DNA of 64,000 nucleotides. Source: Nocardia sp. NBC_00508 (GTDB lineage Bacteria; Actinomycetota; Actinomycetes; Mycobacteriales; Mycobacteriaceae). Within the stretch, counting starts at the first letter, position 1. Each line of letters opens with the position of its first letter. The DNA lies in the NCBI RefSeq assembly GCF_036346875.1, contig NZ_CP107852.1, forward strand, positions 5,642,001 to 5,706,000, written 5' to 3'. Below, piece by piece: positions 25,129 through 33,978 of this stretch. The translations under genes and the position numbers were made by a program. The notes below the pieces were generated by a model. The model was not told where the DNA came from and did no database searches. It worked only from the letters and a program-made list of their open reading frames with translations.

Positions 25129-26210
25129 CAGATCACCACCGACCGCAGCACGGCGCCGGCGTGCATCTTGTCGAAGGCCTGTTCCACCTCGTCGAGTCCG
25201 ATGCGTTCGGTGACGAAGCGGTGCAGCGGCAGGCGGCCCTGGCGGTACAGGTCGATCAGGGTGGGGAAGTCGCGTTCCGGCAAACAATCGCCGTACCAGG
25301 AGGATTTCAGCGCTCCGCCGCGGGAGAACAGGTCGAGCAGCGGCATCTCGATGACCATGTCCGGCGTCGGCACGCCGACGAGGACCACAGTGCCTGCCAG
25401 GTCGCGGCCGTAGAACGCCTGCTTCCAGGTCTCCGGCTTGCCGACCGCGTCGATCACGACGTCGGCGCCCCAGCCGCCGGTGTACTCCTGAATCTTCTCG
25501 ACAACGTCCTCGGAGGCCGCGTCGATCGTGTGGGTGGCGCCGAATTCTGCGGCCCAGGACAGCTTCCGGGCGTCGCGGTCGACCGCGATGATCGTCTTCG
25601 CCCCGGCCAGGCGCGCACCGGCGATCGCCGCGTCCCCGACGCCGCCGCAGCCGATCACCGCGACGGTGTCGCCGGGCGAGACGTTGCCGGTGTGCATCGC
25701 CGCACCCAATCCCGCCATCACGCCGCAGCCGAGCAGGCCCGCCACCGCAGGGTCGGCTTCCGGGTCGACTTTTGTGCATTGCCCTTCGTGTACCAGGGTC
25801 TTGTCCACGAACGCGCCGATACCGAGGGCGGGGGTCAGTTCGGTGCCGTCCGGGAGCGTCATCTTCCTGCTCGCGTTATGGCTGTCGAAGCAGTACCAGG
25901 GACGACCGCGCCTGCATGCCCGGCACTCGCCGCAGACGGCGCGCCAATTGAGGATCACATAGTCGCCCTCCGCGACGTGGGTGACCGCGGCGCCGACGGT
26001 TTCCACCACGCCTGCCGCCTCGTGGCCGAGTAGAAACGGGAAGTCGTCGGTGATGCCGCCTTCGCGGTAGTGCAGGTCGGTGTGGCACACCCCGCAGGCC
26101 TGTACCCGCACCGTCACGTCGTGTGGACCTGGATCGGGAATCACCACGTCGACGAGCTCGACCGCCGCGCCTTTGCCGCGGGCCACGATCCCACGCACGG
26201 TTTCCGACAT
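25125..26210 (-). CDS. mscR: S-(hydroxymethyl)mycothiol dehydrogenase (mycothiol-dependent formaldehyde dehydrogenase)
   Basis: The 361-residue zinc-containing class III-like alcohol dehydrogenase shows the catalytic zinc region ACGVCHTDLHYREGG, the structural zinc cysteines CGECRACRRGRPWYC and the NAD fold VIGCGGVGDAAIAGA. The closest known type is MscR/AdhE2 of mycobacteria, which oxidises the formaldehyde-mycothiol adduct and also acts on S-nitrosomycothiol. AGGAGG precedes ATG 26210; earlier in-frame starts lack a ribosome binding site. It implies a mycothiol-producing organism. Confidence 0.92.
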   Translation of the reverse strand: MSETVRGIVARGKGAAVELVDVVIPDPGPHDVTVRVQACGVCHTDLHYREGGITDDFPFLLGHEAAGVVETVGAAVTHVAEGDYVILNWRAVCGECRACRRGRPWYCFDSHNASRKMTLPDGTELTPALGIGAFVDKTLVHEGQCTKVDPEADPAVAGLLGCGVMAGLGAAMHTGNVSPGDTVAVIGCGGVGDAAIAGARLAGAKTIIAVDRDARKLSWAAEFGATHTIDAASEDVVEKIQEYTGGWGADVVIDAVGKPETWKQAFYGRDLAGTVVLVGVPTPDMVIEMPLLDLFSRGGALKSSWYGDCLPERDFPTLIDLYRQGRLPLHRFVTERIGLDEVEQAFDKMHAGAVLRSVVIW

Positions 26211-26350
26211 CTGTGCCTCCTGAGCGAATTCACCGATGACGCGGTCCGGCCGCTCGGCGGGCCCGCGAGCTGAACACCTGTCCATACTCCTGTACCCGAT
26301 GCCCCGAACACTACCGAAGTCGCACTTTTCGGTAGGGGAATCACGAAGGG

Positions 26351-26400
26351 TTGACATTCCACTTTGGAGGGTTATTCTGAAGTCATATTCCACTATGGAG
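26351..26400 (+). promoter_or_regulatory. Promoter with two repressor-like palindromes
   Basis: TTGACA (26351-26356) and TATTCT (26373-26378) are spaced 16 bp, a strong vegetative promoter. ATTCCACTTTGGAG (26356-26369) lies between them and ATTCCACTATGGAG (26387-26400) lies downstream. Each contains the inverted repeat TCCA-N3-TGGA, 31 bp apart. The arrangement is that of a repressible promoter for the DUF1707 gene. The regulator is not in the immediate neighbourhood and is unknown. Confidence 0.7.
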
Positions 26401-26425
26401 CATGGAACCGTCGATAGGACCAGGC

Positions 26426-26854
26426 ATGGACATCTCCACCGGTACCCGCGCCTCCAATGCCGAACGCGACACCGTGGTGCGCCTGCTCGGCAGGCACATG
26501 GCGGACGGGCGGATCGATGTGGTCGAGTACGACCAGCGAGTCGCCCAGGTGTACGCGACCGCCACTCGCGACGACTTGCGATTGGTGCTGTCCGATCTGC
26601 CCGAGCCCGCCAAGGGCGCCGCCGAACCGGCGGCCGCGCGGCGGCCGCGCATCCCGATCTGGCAGCGCATCGAGGGCAGCAGCTGGCTCGGCGTCAGCGT
26701 GCTCGTGCTGGTGATCTGGGCCGCCATCTCGCTCGGTGTCGGCGCCTTCACGTACTTCTGGCCGATCTGGGTTATCGGGCCGTGGGGAGCCGTCCTCGCG
26801 TTCCGCGTTCTGACCGGGTTCGAGAGCGGTCGCTGCGGCCGCCGCGCGAGCTGA
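26426..26854 (+). CDS. DUF1707 domain membrane protein
   Basis: The 142-residue protein has the DUF1707 module at its N-terminus (RASNAERDTVVRLLGRHMADG, about residues 6-26, through DLRLVLSDLPEP) followed by a linker and two membrane helices (about 88-108 and 112-130). DUF1707 proteins are common in actinobacteria and have no established function; a role in envelope stress or regulation is often suspected. The ATG at 26426 has AGGA at a better distance than the ATG at 26402. It is governed by the two-operator promoter just upstream. Confidence 0.8.
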   Translation: MDISTGTRASNAERDTVVRLLGRHMADGRIDVVEYDQRVAQVYATATRDDLRLVLSDLPEPAKGAAEPAAARRPRIPIWQRIEGSSWLGVSVLVLVIWAAISLGVGAFTYFWPIWVIGPWGAVLAFRVLTGFESGRCGRRAS

Positions 26855-26858
26855 GCCG

Positions 26859-27410
26859 GGCGCCGTCATTCGGATCAACCGGTGGCGGCGCCGAATTCGC
26901 GTCTCGTCACGCGGGCCCCGCGGTCGACTCCGGGTGATCGCGGCGCGAACACCGCTCGGCGCCGCGACGGCGCTCGCGCTGGTCGCGTCGCTGTTGGATC
27001 GGCGCTGTCATCGGATCACCTGGTGGCGGCGCCGATTTCGGGTGCCATCCTGCGCGCCGTGTGCTCGACTCGTGGGTGGGTAGGGGTGATCGCGCCGCGA
27101 CTGCTGGTTGCCGCGCGGCCGAGGTTGGTCGGGGTGGTCCGGCAGCTTGGTCGGCCGGTGTGAATCGGTCGCGATGTGAGCACCCGGGCTGGACGCGCTC
27201 GCCGTTGCAGTCGCGCCGTCATTCGGAATATCCGGTTGCGGTGCGGATTTCGTGCTCTACCAGCCGCGCCGGGTGGTCGACTCGTGTGATGGGTCGGGAT
27301 GATCGCGCCGCGACTGCTGGTCGCCGTTGCGGCGGCGCGGCGGAGGTTGGTCGGCCGGTGCGGATCGGTCGCGGCGTGGACGCTCGGGCTGGTTGCGTCG
27401 CTCCGGCCTC
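26859..27410. repeat. Three tandem diverged copies of a gene tail
   Basis: Three segments beginning GGCGCCGTCATTCGG (26859), GGCGCTGTCATCGG (27001) and CGCGCCGTCATTCGG (27212) run in register. The second and third share GATCGCGCCGCGACTGCTGG and GAGGTTGGTCGG. The third copy contains the last 50 or so codons and the stop of the minus-strand gene ending at 27257. The other two lie beyond that stop, so the gene's 3' end appears to have been duplicated and then decayed. No intact gene was seen in 26855-27256. Confidence 0.7.
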
Positions 27411-28987
27411 GAATCGAAGTCCGTGGCCGCGTAGGGGTTTCGCTGGCGGCGGGATTCTCGAGGTGACGGATCAGCGTCGGCCTCGTAGTCGGATCGTGGA
27501 TCCGGACTCGGACGCGGGGTGTGGCGCCCGGAGTGCCGCTGATCGGCGGGCGGTTCGTCGGAGGGTTCCTGACGCCGACGTCGTGGCAGCTCGGGACGCC
27601 CGGGGGTGGAACGCAAGGGTAGGTCGGGATCTTCCGCGGCGGTGTGCCGAAACGGGTCACTGTGCCCGGACGGATCGGGATCGCCGCGATGGCGGCGCGC
27701 TGAGCGAGACGCTGCGGACGGTCTGTCGTCGTCGGGCCGCGGCTTCCGCTGCTCTGCGGCTCGGGAGGCGCCACGGCGGGATCGCCGATCGCCTTCGGCG
27801 CGGCGGGAAGACTGCTGATCGGCGGCTCTCCCGCCCGGCGAGGGGGTTTCCCGATGGGACGGTAGGGGTCCGGCGGCCCGCGCGGTGGCCGAAGGACTTT
27901 CCCGGCGGGCAGGGAACCGGGTATCGCGGACGTCCGGGGTTTCCGCGGATGCCGTGCGCGGATGCCTGGTGCGTGGTGCGTTTTCCGGCGATTGCGAGTG
28001 CCGCTTCCCTGGCCGGGGCGGCTGCGGCGGACGCCCGAGTCGGAGCACGGGGAGTTCGCGGGTGACCTCGGAGGCGCTGACGCCCTTCTCACGATAGGTC
28101 GCGGGAATGTCGTGGGCCCGCAGCCACGCGCCCGGGTCGTGGCGGGCACCGACGTCCAGCCACGGAATGGTTTCCTCGAGCAGGTCCAGCAGATCACCGG
28201 ACCGGTCGCCGAGCGCGGCGCGGATGCCGGGGAAGACATCGGGTTGGAATGACCATCTCCATTCCGACCGCCGATGCGGACCACTCGTCGCACGGCCGTG
28301 CACCACGAGGTCGCCGGAGCGGGCGATCTTGACCCGGATCGTCCGCGTGCTGGATTCGATGACGAGTTCACCCGCTTCGGTGCGCGTGATCTGCTCGATC
28401 TCGTCGTGTTCCTCGAGGTCGGCGTCCTCGTCGGGCTCGCGCCGAGTCCACTTCGTCACGGCGTTCCAGGTGGACAGCAATGGCCGCTCGTCCTCGGCGC
28501 CGGAGCGGCCGATCCGCAATGTCCGCGCTATCCCGGCGATGAGGTCGGGACGCGCCGAGTATTCGGCGGGTTCCGACTGGTCGTCCGCCCTGAGCGGCGC
28601 CATGGGCACCGGCCGCGCCGCGCGACCGATGCGCTCGCCCGGCTCGTCCCCCGGGTACTCCTCGTCTCCGGATCGGCGCCCGCGCCGGGAAAAATTCCCA
28701 CGCATGGGAGCCTCGGCCTGCTCAGCGCCGTCGTCCCACCCGCTACCTGCGCGGCGACGCGCGGTGTCGGCTTCCCGCTCCTGCGCCCTCAGCTTGATTT
28801 CGAACCACGCCGCCCCCAGTGCCGCCGCGACGAACGCCGCCGCGACGGCGACTTCCCCCCACACATCGCTGAGCACCGCACTCTTGCTGCGCTCGCACGC
28901 GTGCAGAAACACCAGGCTGCCCAGCACGAGCGCCGTGATCCGGGCAAGGCGGAACGCGGTCGGAGTCCCTGGTGAGGGGGCAGACAT
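27257..28987 (-). CDS. Two-helix membrane protein with a long disordered basic tail
   Basis: The 576-residue protein is not recognised. Two membrane helices lie at about residues 13-31 and 42-62. A charged linker leads to an apparently folded region (about 150-310; LISTWNAV-like TKWTRREPD, IVIES-like beta strands, WSFQPDVFPGIRAALGDRSG, LLDLLEETIPWLDVGARHDP). Residues 315-576 are a disordered Arg/Pro/Ser/Asp-rich tail of low complexity. GGGAG precedes the ATG at 28987. It lies just upstream of, and divergent from, smc. The tail is repeated in the downstream DNA. Confidence 0.75.
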   Translation of the reverse strand: MSAPSPGTPTAFRLARITALVLGSLVFLHACERSKSAVLSDVWGEVAVAAAFVAAALGAAWFEIKLRAQEREADTARRRAGSGWDDGAEQAEAPMRGNFSRRGRRSGDEEYPGDEPGERIGRAARPVPMAPLRADDQSEPAEYSARPDLIAGIARTLRIGRSGAEDERPLLSTWNAVTKWTRREPDEDADLEEHDEIEQITRTEAGELVIESSTRTIRVKIARSGDLVVHGRATSGPHRRSEWRWSFQPDVFPGIRAALGDRSGDLLDLLEETIPWLDVGARHDPGAWLRAHDIPATYREKGVSASEVTRELPVLRLGRPPQPPRPGKRHSQSPENAPRTRHPRTASAETPDVRDTRFPARRESPSATARAAGPLPSHRETPSPGGRAADQQSSRRAEGDRRSRRGASRAAEQRKPRPDDDRPSAASRSARRHRGDPDPSGHSDPFRHTAAEDPDLPLRSTPGRPELPRRRRQEPSDEPPADQRHSGRHTPRPSPDPRSDYEADADPSPRESRRQRNPYAATDFDSRPERRNQPERPRRDRSAPADQPPPRRRNGDQQSRRDHPDPSHESTTRRGW

Positions 28988-29418
28988 GGTGGTGCGCTCC
29001 CGAACGTTCCGCTGGCGAATCAGAGGGATCGTATGTGGCGGGACGGCGCGGCGTCAGTGCCAGTTCGAGACTGCTCGGCATCGGTGCGGCGATGCCGCCG
29101 TGGCGCGCGGAAGCTCGGCAGACCGCGTCGGGTCCTTCCTGCGCCGCGCCGGGATGCCCAGTGAACTGTCATGTTGGCGTCGCACCGGACGACCGAGGGC
29201 GGTAGACAGCGATACGGGCCGCCCCGGCAAACCCAGGGCACATCGCAATGCGCGGGATCCCCGGACGAGTCGATAACCTACAGAAGAGTGCCGAACCGCT
29301 CCTCGGCCGCGGGCCGTCGGGCCTGGGGAAGTCCCGGCACGCGACGGAATACCATGACATGTCGCCGAAGCGCTGCCGAGCACAGGCAGGCGGGTGGAAT
29401 ACGGAAAGGTCCTCGAAT
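28988..29418. other. Divergent intergenic region upstream of smc
   Basis: About 430 bp separate the membrane-protein gene from smc. The ribosome binding site of smc (GGAAAGG) is at about 29403-29409. AT-richer sequence near 29270-29285 could hold a promoter, but no clear -35/-10 pair, RNA gene or conserved small gene was recognised. Confidence 0.4.
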
Positions 29419-32400
29419 TTGCACTTGAAGAGCCTGACGTTGAAGGGCTTCAAGTCCTTCGCGTCCGCGACGACGCTGCGGTTGGAGCCCGGCATCACGT
29501 GCGTGGTGGGTCCGAACGGATCGGGTAAATCGAACGTCGTCGACGCGCTCAGCTGGGTCATGGGCGAGCAGGGTGCGAAGGCGCTGCGGGGCGGCAAGAT
29601 GCAGGACGTGATCTTCGCCGGCACCGCTGGGCGCGCCCCGCTCGGCCGCGCCGAGGTCACGCTGACCATCGACAATTCCGACGGCGCGCTGCCGATCGAC
29701 TACGCCGAGGTGTCCATCACCCGGCGGATGTTCCGCGACGGCGCGGGCGAGTACGAGATCAACGGCAACTCCTGCCGCCTGATGGACGTGCAGGAACTGC
29801 TCAGCGACTCCGGCATCGGCCGCGAGATGCACGTCATCGTGGGGCAGGGCCAGCTGTCGGCCATCCTGGAATCGCGCCCGGAGGACCGCCGCGCGTTCGT
29901 CGAAGAGGCCGCCGGTGTGCTCAAGCACCGCAAGCGCAAGGAAAAGGCGGTCCGCAAGCTCGAGGCGATGCAGGCCAACCTGGCCCGCCTCACCGACCTC
30001 ACCACCGAGTTGCGCCGTCAGCTCAAACCGCTGGGCAGGCAGGCCGAGGTGGCGCGCAGGGCGCAGACCGTGCAGGCCGATCTGCGCGACTCCCGGCTGC
30101 GCCTGGCCGCGGACGACCTGGTCACCCGCCGTCGGGAACTGGAAAGCCAGCAGAGCAAAGAGGCCTACGCCCGCGAGCAGCAGATCACCGTGCAATCCGA
30201 GCTGGACGCCGCCAACGCGGCGCTGGCGGAGCAGGAATTCCAGCTGTCCCGGCTGACCCCGAGCGCCGAGGCGGCCGCCCAGATCTGGTTCCAGCTCTCC
30301 GCGCTGGCCGAGCGGGTCAACGCGACCATTCGGATCGCGGGTGATCGGGCGCGTCATCTGGACACCGCGGTCCCGGTCGGCACCGGTCGGGACCCCGAGC
30401 AGCTGGAGGCCGAGGCCGAGCGGGTGGAGGCCGAGGAGGCCGAGCTGCGCGAGGCGGTCGAGATCGCCGTCGAGATGCTGGAGGCGGCCAGGGATCAGCT
30501 GGCCGAACGCGAACATGCCGCCAAGGCCGCGGAGCAGGCGCATCTCGCCGCCGTGCGAGCGATCGCCGACCGGCGCGAGGGACTGGCCCGGTTGTCCGGC
30601 AAGGTCGACACCCTGCGCGCCAGGGCCCAGTCGGTGGACGCGGAGATCGCCAGGCTCTCGGCCGCCATCGCCGACGCCCGGCATCGCGGCGAGACCGCAC
30701 AGGTCGAATTCGACACGGTGCAGGCCGAACTCGCCGAACTGGACGCGGGCGAGGTGGGCCTGGACGCCCAGCACGAGCACGCGGTGCAGGCACTGGAACT
30801 GGCCGATCAGCGCGTCACCGAGCTGCGCGAACAGGACCGCGACGCGAGCAAGCGGGTGGCGTCGCTCAGCGCGCGCATCGAAGCGCTCGGCATGAACCTG
30901 GCCCGCCGCGACGGTGTGGCCTGGTTGGTGGAGAACCGGGAACAAGGGCTGCTCGGCCCGCTCTCGGCGCTGTTGCGGGTGCACGCCGGCTACGAGGCGG
31001 CGGCGGCCGCCGCGCTGGGTCCGCTCGCCGACGCTATCGCCGCCGACACCGACGACTCCGCGCACGCCGCGATCAACGCGCTCAAGGACGCCGACGCTGG
31101 ACGCGCCGCCGTCGTATTCGGCACCGAGGGGGCCGATCGGCCGCCGCACGGTGCACTGCCCGACGGCGCCCGATGGCTGATCGACGTGACGGACTGCCCC
31201 GACAGCGTGCGCGGAGCGATCGCCGCGCTGACCGCGGACATCGCCGTGGTCGACGATCTGCCCACCGCCAGGGCGGTCGTCGCGGCCCGGCCCGATGTCC
31301 GCGTGGTCACCCGCGACGGCGACCTCGCCGGGAACGGCTGGCTGCTGGGCGGTTCCGATCGCGCGCCGAGCCAGCTGGAGATCCAGGCCGATATCGACGC
31401 GGCCGAGGCCGGGCTGGTCGCGGCGCAGCGGCGCGCGGAGGAACTCGAGGCCGCGCTGTCCGGCGCGCTGGACGAGCAGGCCGACCGCAAGGATGCCGTC
31501 GATCACGCGCTGCTCGCCTTGCACGAATCCGACCAGGCGCTGGTGGCGATCTACGAGCGGCTCGGCAGGCTCGGCCAGACCGCCCGCACCGCGCACGCCG
31601 AGAGTGAGCGCCTGCTGGCCCAGCGCACCGACGCGGAGGTGAGCCGGGAAGAGGCGCTCGCCTCGCTCGCCGAACTGGAAGACCGCCTGCGGCACGCGGA
31701 ACTCGAGCAGTCCGAGGTCGACGACGATGGCGCCGGTGAAGCGGGCACCGAATCCGCAGGACGCGTGCGGGAGGAGGCGGCGGCGGCCCTGGCCGAGGTA
31801 CGGGCCATGGAAGTCGAGGCCAGGCTCGCCGTGCGCACTGCCGAGGAACGTGCGGAATCGGTGCGCGGGAAAGCGGATTCACTGCGCCGTGCCGCACGCG
31901 CGGAACGTGAGACCCGTGCCCGCGCCGAACGCGCCCAGGCCGCGCGTAAGAAGGCGGCCGAGGTGGCCGCCGCGGTCGCCGAGTCCGGGGCGAAGATCGC
32001 GGCCGAACTGGAAAAGGTGGTCGCCGAGGCGGGTACCCGGCGCGACGACCTGGTCCGCAGGCGTTCCGAATGCGCCGCGCAGGTCGAGCAGGTCAAGGAA
32101 CGGGCGCGCGCGCTCGGAACGCAACTGGCTCAGCTCACCGACGCGGTGCACCGCGACGAGGTGGCCAAGGCCCAAGCGGCGCTGCGCATCGAGCAGCTGG
32201 AGGCGACCATCGCCGAACAGTTCGGCATCGCGCTCGACGATCTGATCGCCGAGTACGGTCCCGACGTGCCGCTGCCGCCCTCGGCGCTGGAGTTGCACGA
32301 GTACGAGCAGGCCACCGAACGCGGCGAACAGGTCAGCCCGCCGGCTCCGATGCCGTTCGACCGGCAGACTCAGGAGCGCCGTGCCAAGCGCGCCGAGAAG

Positions 32401-33039
32401 GACCTCGCCACCCTCGGCAAGGTGAATCCCCTTGCGCTGGAAGAGTTCGCCGCGCTGGAGGAACGGTACAACTTCCTGGCCACGCAGCTGGAGGACGTCA
32501 AGAACGCGCGCAAGGACCTGTTGGACGTGGTCGCCGAGGTCGACGCCCGCATCCTGGAGGTGTTCACCGAGGCCTACGCCGACGTCGAGCGCGAGTTCGT
32601 CGGGGTGTTCGCGAAGCTGTTCCCCGGCGGCGAGGGCAGGCTGCTGCTCACCGACCCCTCCGACATGCTCACCACCGGCATCGAGGTGGAGGCCCGCCCA
32701 CCGGGCAAGAAGGTGAAGCGGCTCTCGCTGCTGTCCGGCGGCGAGAAGTCGCTGACCGCGGTCGCGCTGCTGGTGGCCATCTTCCGTGCCAGGCCCTCGC
32801 CGTTCTACGTGATGGACGAGGTCGAGGCCGCGCTGGACGACACCAACCTGCGCCGCCTGATCGGCCTGTTCGAACAATTGCGGGAGAAGAGCCAGCTGAT
32901 CGTCATCACCCACCAGAAACCGACGATGGAGATCGCCGACGCCCTGTACGGCGTCAGCATGCGCGGCGACGGCATCACCCAGGTGATCTCCCAGCGGCTG
33001 CGCGGGGAGAACCTGGCTCCGGTCGGCGCGGCGAGCTGA
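29419..33039 (+). CDS. smc: SMC chromosome condensation and segregation ATPase
   Basis: The 1206-residue protein has standard SMC architecture. The N-terminal ATPase half begins LHLKSLTLKGFKSFA with Walker A GPNGSGKSN. Coiled coils (about 170-500 and 680-1010) flank a hinge (about 520-650). The C-terminal half has signature LSLLSGGEKSLTAVALL and Walker B PFYVMDEVEAALDD. It loads at ParB sites with ScpAB to organise the chromosome. TTG 29419 is chosen because family members begin at this point and GGAAAGG lies upstream; the frame is open further 5' but unlike SMC. Mycobacterial SMC has nearly the same length. Confidence 0.96.
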   Translation: MHLKSLTLKGFKSFASATTLRLEPGITCVVGPNGSGKSNVVDALSWVMGEQGAKALRGGKMQDVIFAGTAGRAPLGRAEVTLTIDNSDGALPIDYAEVSITRRMFRDGAGEYEINGNSCRLMDVQELLSDSGIGREMHVIVGQGQLSAILESRPEDRRAFVEEAAGVLKHRKRKEKAVRKLEAMQANLARLTDLTTELRRQLKPLGRQAEVARRAQTVQADLRDSRLRLAADDLVTRRRELESQQSKEAYAREQQITVQSELDAANAALAEQEFQLSRLTPSAEAAAQIWFQLSALAERVNATIRIAGDRARHLDTAVPVGTGRDPEQLEAEAERVEAEEAELREAVEIAVEMLEAARDQLAEREHAAKAAEQAHLAAVRAIADRREGLARLSGKVDTLRARAQSVDAEIARLSAAIADARHRGETAQVEFDTVQAELAELDAGEVGLDAQHEHAVQALELADQRVTELREQDRDASKRVASLSARIEALGMNLARRDGVAWLVENREQGLLGPLSALLRVHAGYEAAAAAALGPLADAIAADTDDSAHAAINALKDADAGRAAVVFGTEGADRPPHGALPDGARWLIDVTDCPDSVRGAIAALTADIAVVDDLPTARAVVAARPDVRVVTRDGDLAGNGWLLGGSDRAPSQLEIQADIDAAEAGLVAAQRRAEELEAALSGALDEQADRKDAVDHALLALHESDQALVAIYERLGRLGQTARTAHAESERLLAQRTDAEVSREEALASLAELEDRLRHAELEQSEVDDDGAGEAGTESAGRVREEAAAALAEVRAMEVEARLAVRTAEERAESVRGKADSLRRAARAERETRARAERAQAARKKAAEVAAAVAESGAKIAAELEKVVAEAGTRRDDLVRRRSECAAQVEQVKERARALGTQLAQLTDAVHRDEVAKAQAALRIEQLEATIAEQFGIALDDLIAEYGPDVPLPPSALELHEYEQATERGEQVSPPAPMPFDRQTQERRAKRAEKDLATLGKVNPLALEEFAALEERYNFLATQLEDVKNARKDLLDVVAEVDARILEVFTEAYADVEREFVGVFAKLFPGGEGRLLLTDPSDMLTTGIEVEARPPGKKVKRLSLLSGGEKSLTAVALLVAIFRARPSPFYVMDEVEAALDDTNLRRLIGLFEQLREKSQLIVITHQKPTMEIADALYGVSMRGDGITQVISQRLRGENLAPVGAAS

Positions 33040-33051
33040 GCCGGCGCGCGG

Positions 33052-33300
33052 TCACTCGCGGCGCGAGGTGAGCGTGACGGTCCCGGAGTCCAAGTCGATC
33101 AGCGGGGCGTCACCGGAGAATCGATCATCGAGCTTCGCGATCGCGATCTATTCCTTGCGCTCGTGGATGTGCCTGCGTGATGGCCCGAAGATCTCGTCGA
33201 CCTCCGCACCCACCGAATTCCGCCGGGCGCGACCGGGCCTTCTGCCTATGCGTACCACCGTGTGCACGGTACGCGTGATGTGCCGAATCCCTTTGTGAAC
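33052..33300 (-). pseudogene. Decayed DUF6191-like small gene
   Basis: Read on the minus strand, one frame gives RPGRARRNSVGAEVDEIFG, PSRRHIHERKE, a TAG (33148-33150), then IAIAKLDDRFSGDAPLIDLD and SGTVTLTSRRE before TGA at 33052. The parts on both sides of the TAG fit the usual DUF6191 pattern (basic linker, E-F-x-P-x-R-x-H, then IDLDSG near the end), so the stop looks like a nonsense mutation. The expected N-terminal membrane helix is degraded and no clear start was found. The assignment is from pattern memory and is moderate. Confidence 0.5.
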
Positions 33301-33309
33301 AGCCGCAAG

Positions 33310-33596
33310 ACGCAACAGCCGGTCGACCACGCTGGCAACGCGCAAGTCCTGAACAACTGCGGGAGGTAAGCCACGTATGGCACCCGACGCGCCCACCGCC
33401 GGGGAAATACCGCGGTAGCCGGGGCATGGCTCGAAGCCTGCGGCAGAGAAATCTCCGGCGATGCCCCACAGTTGAGTACACCCTCCGTGCGTGTACCGGA
33501 GCAGTGCTGGGCGCGCTGGGTGCCGTACCCGGCTTACCTCCCGCGATCGATCACGCACCCACAGTCCCAGCCCAGTCGACGGGCTGTGGTTGCGTC
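33310..33596. repeat. Palindromic MITE-like element, copy 1
   Basis: A 37-nt arm at 33359-33395 (GCGGGAGGTAAGCC ... GCGCCCA) pairs with 33508-33544, with few mismatches. Outer arms near 33310-33327 and 33575-33595 (ACGCAACAGCCGGTCGAC against GTCGACGGGCTGTGGTTGCGT) also pair. Inside the 112-nt loop a perfect 7-bp stem GGGGCAT/ATGCCCC (33421-33427, 33461-33467) forms. The element has no coding capacity. Similarity to copy 2 extends outwards to about 33305-33680. Confidence 0.8.
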
Positions 33597-33704
33597 GGAG
33601 AAACTCGAGTATCGAGCGGAGTCACATGGTGGCTTCAGGTCAAGAACGAGCCGCCATATGGCTACCCTCGATTACACGGAACCCCTCTTCGCTGGGATTT
33701 CTGA

Positions 33705-33978
33705 ACGCAACCACAGCCGGTTGACCCCGCTGGAAGCCGACGGGTTCCGATCAACCGCGGGAGGTAAGCCGGGTACGGCACACGACGCGCCCAGCACCGC
33801 CAGAGGAAAACGATGGTAGGCGGGCACTACTCGAAGCTTCGGGCAGAGATATCTCTGGCGATGCCCCTGCTCGAGCCCGTAGGTGCGCCGGAGCAGCCGG
33901 GCACGCTGGGTGCCGTACCCGGCGCTATCTCCCGCCGTCCATCACGGTCCCAGCTCAGCCGACCAGCCGTGGTCGCGC
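33705..33978. repeat. Palindromic MITE-like element, copy 2
   Basis: This copy lies about 400 bp downstream of copy 1 in the same orientation. Its inner arms are 33757-33793 and 33899-33935, its outer arms 33705-33726 and 33961-33977. Internal landmarks shared with copy 1 include TCGAAGC, GGCAGAGA and GGCGATGCCCC. After each copy comes ACTCGAG(T/C)ATCGAGCGGAGTC and then an ATGG(C/T)GG ... CCGCCAT stem, so the duplicated unit runs to about 34060. The rest of 33300-34110 holds no gene. Confidence 0.8.

Noticed and set aside
14840..26210. Horizontal transfer of the kdp and mscR blocks
   Set aside because: Base composition and codon use look the same as the backbone and no integrase, tRNA or flanking repeat was seen. 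The different gene order compared with mycobacteria is better explained by rearrangement.
26855..27256. A 93-codon plus-strand frame starting at 26882
   Set aside because: It lies in the decayed tail repeats, has no ribosome binding site and its sequence is low-complexity Arg/Ala.
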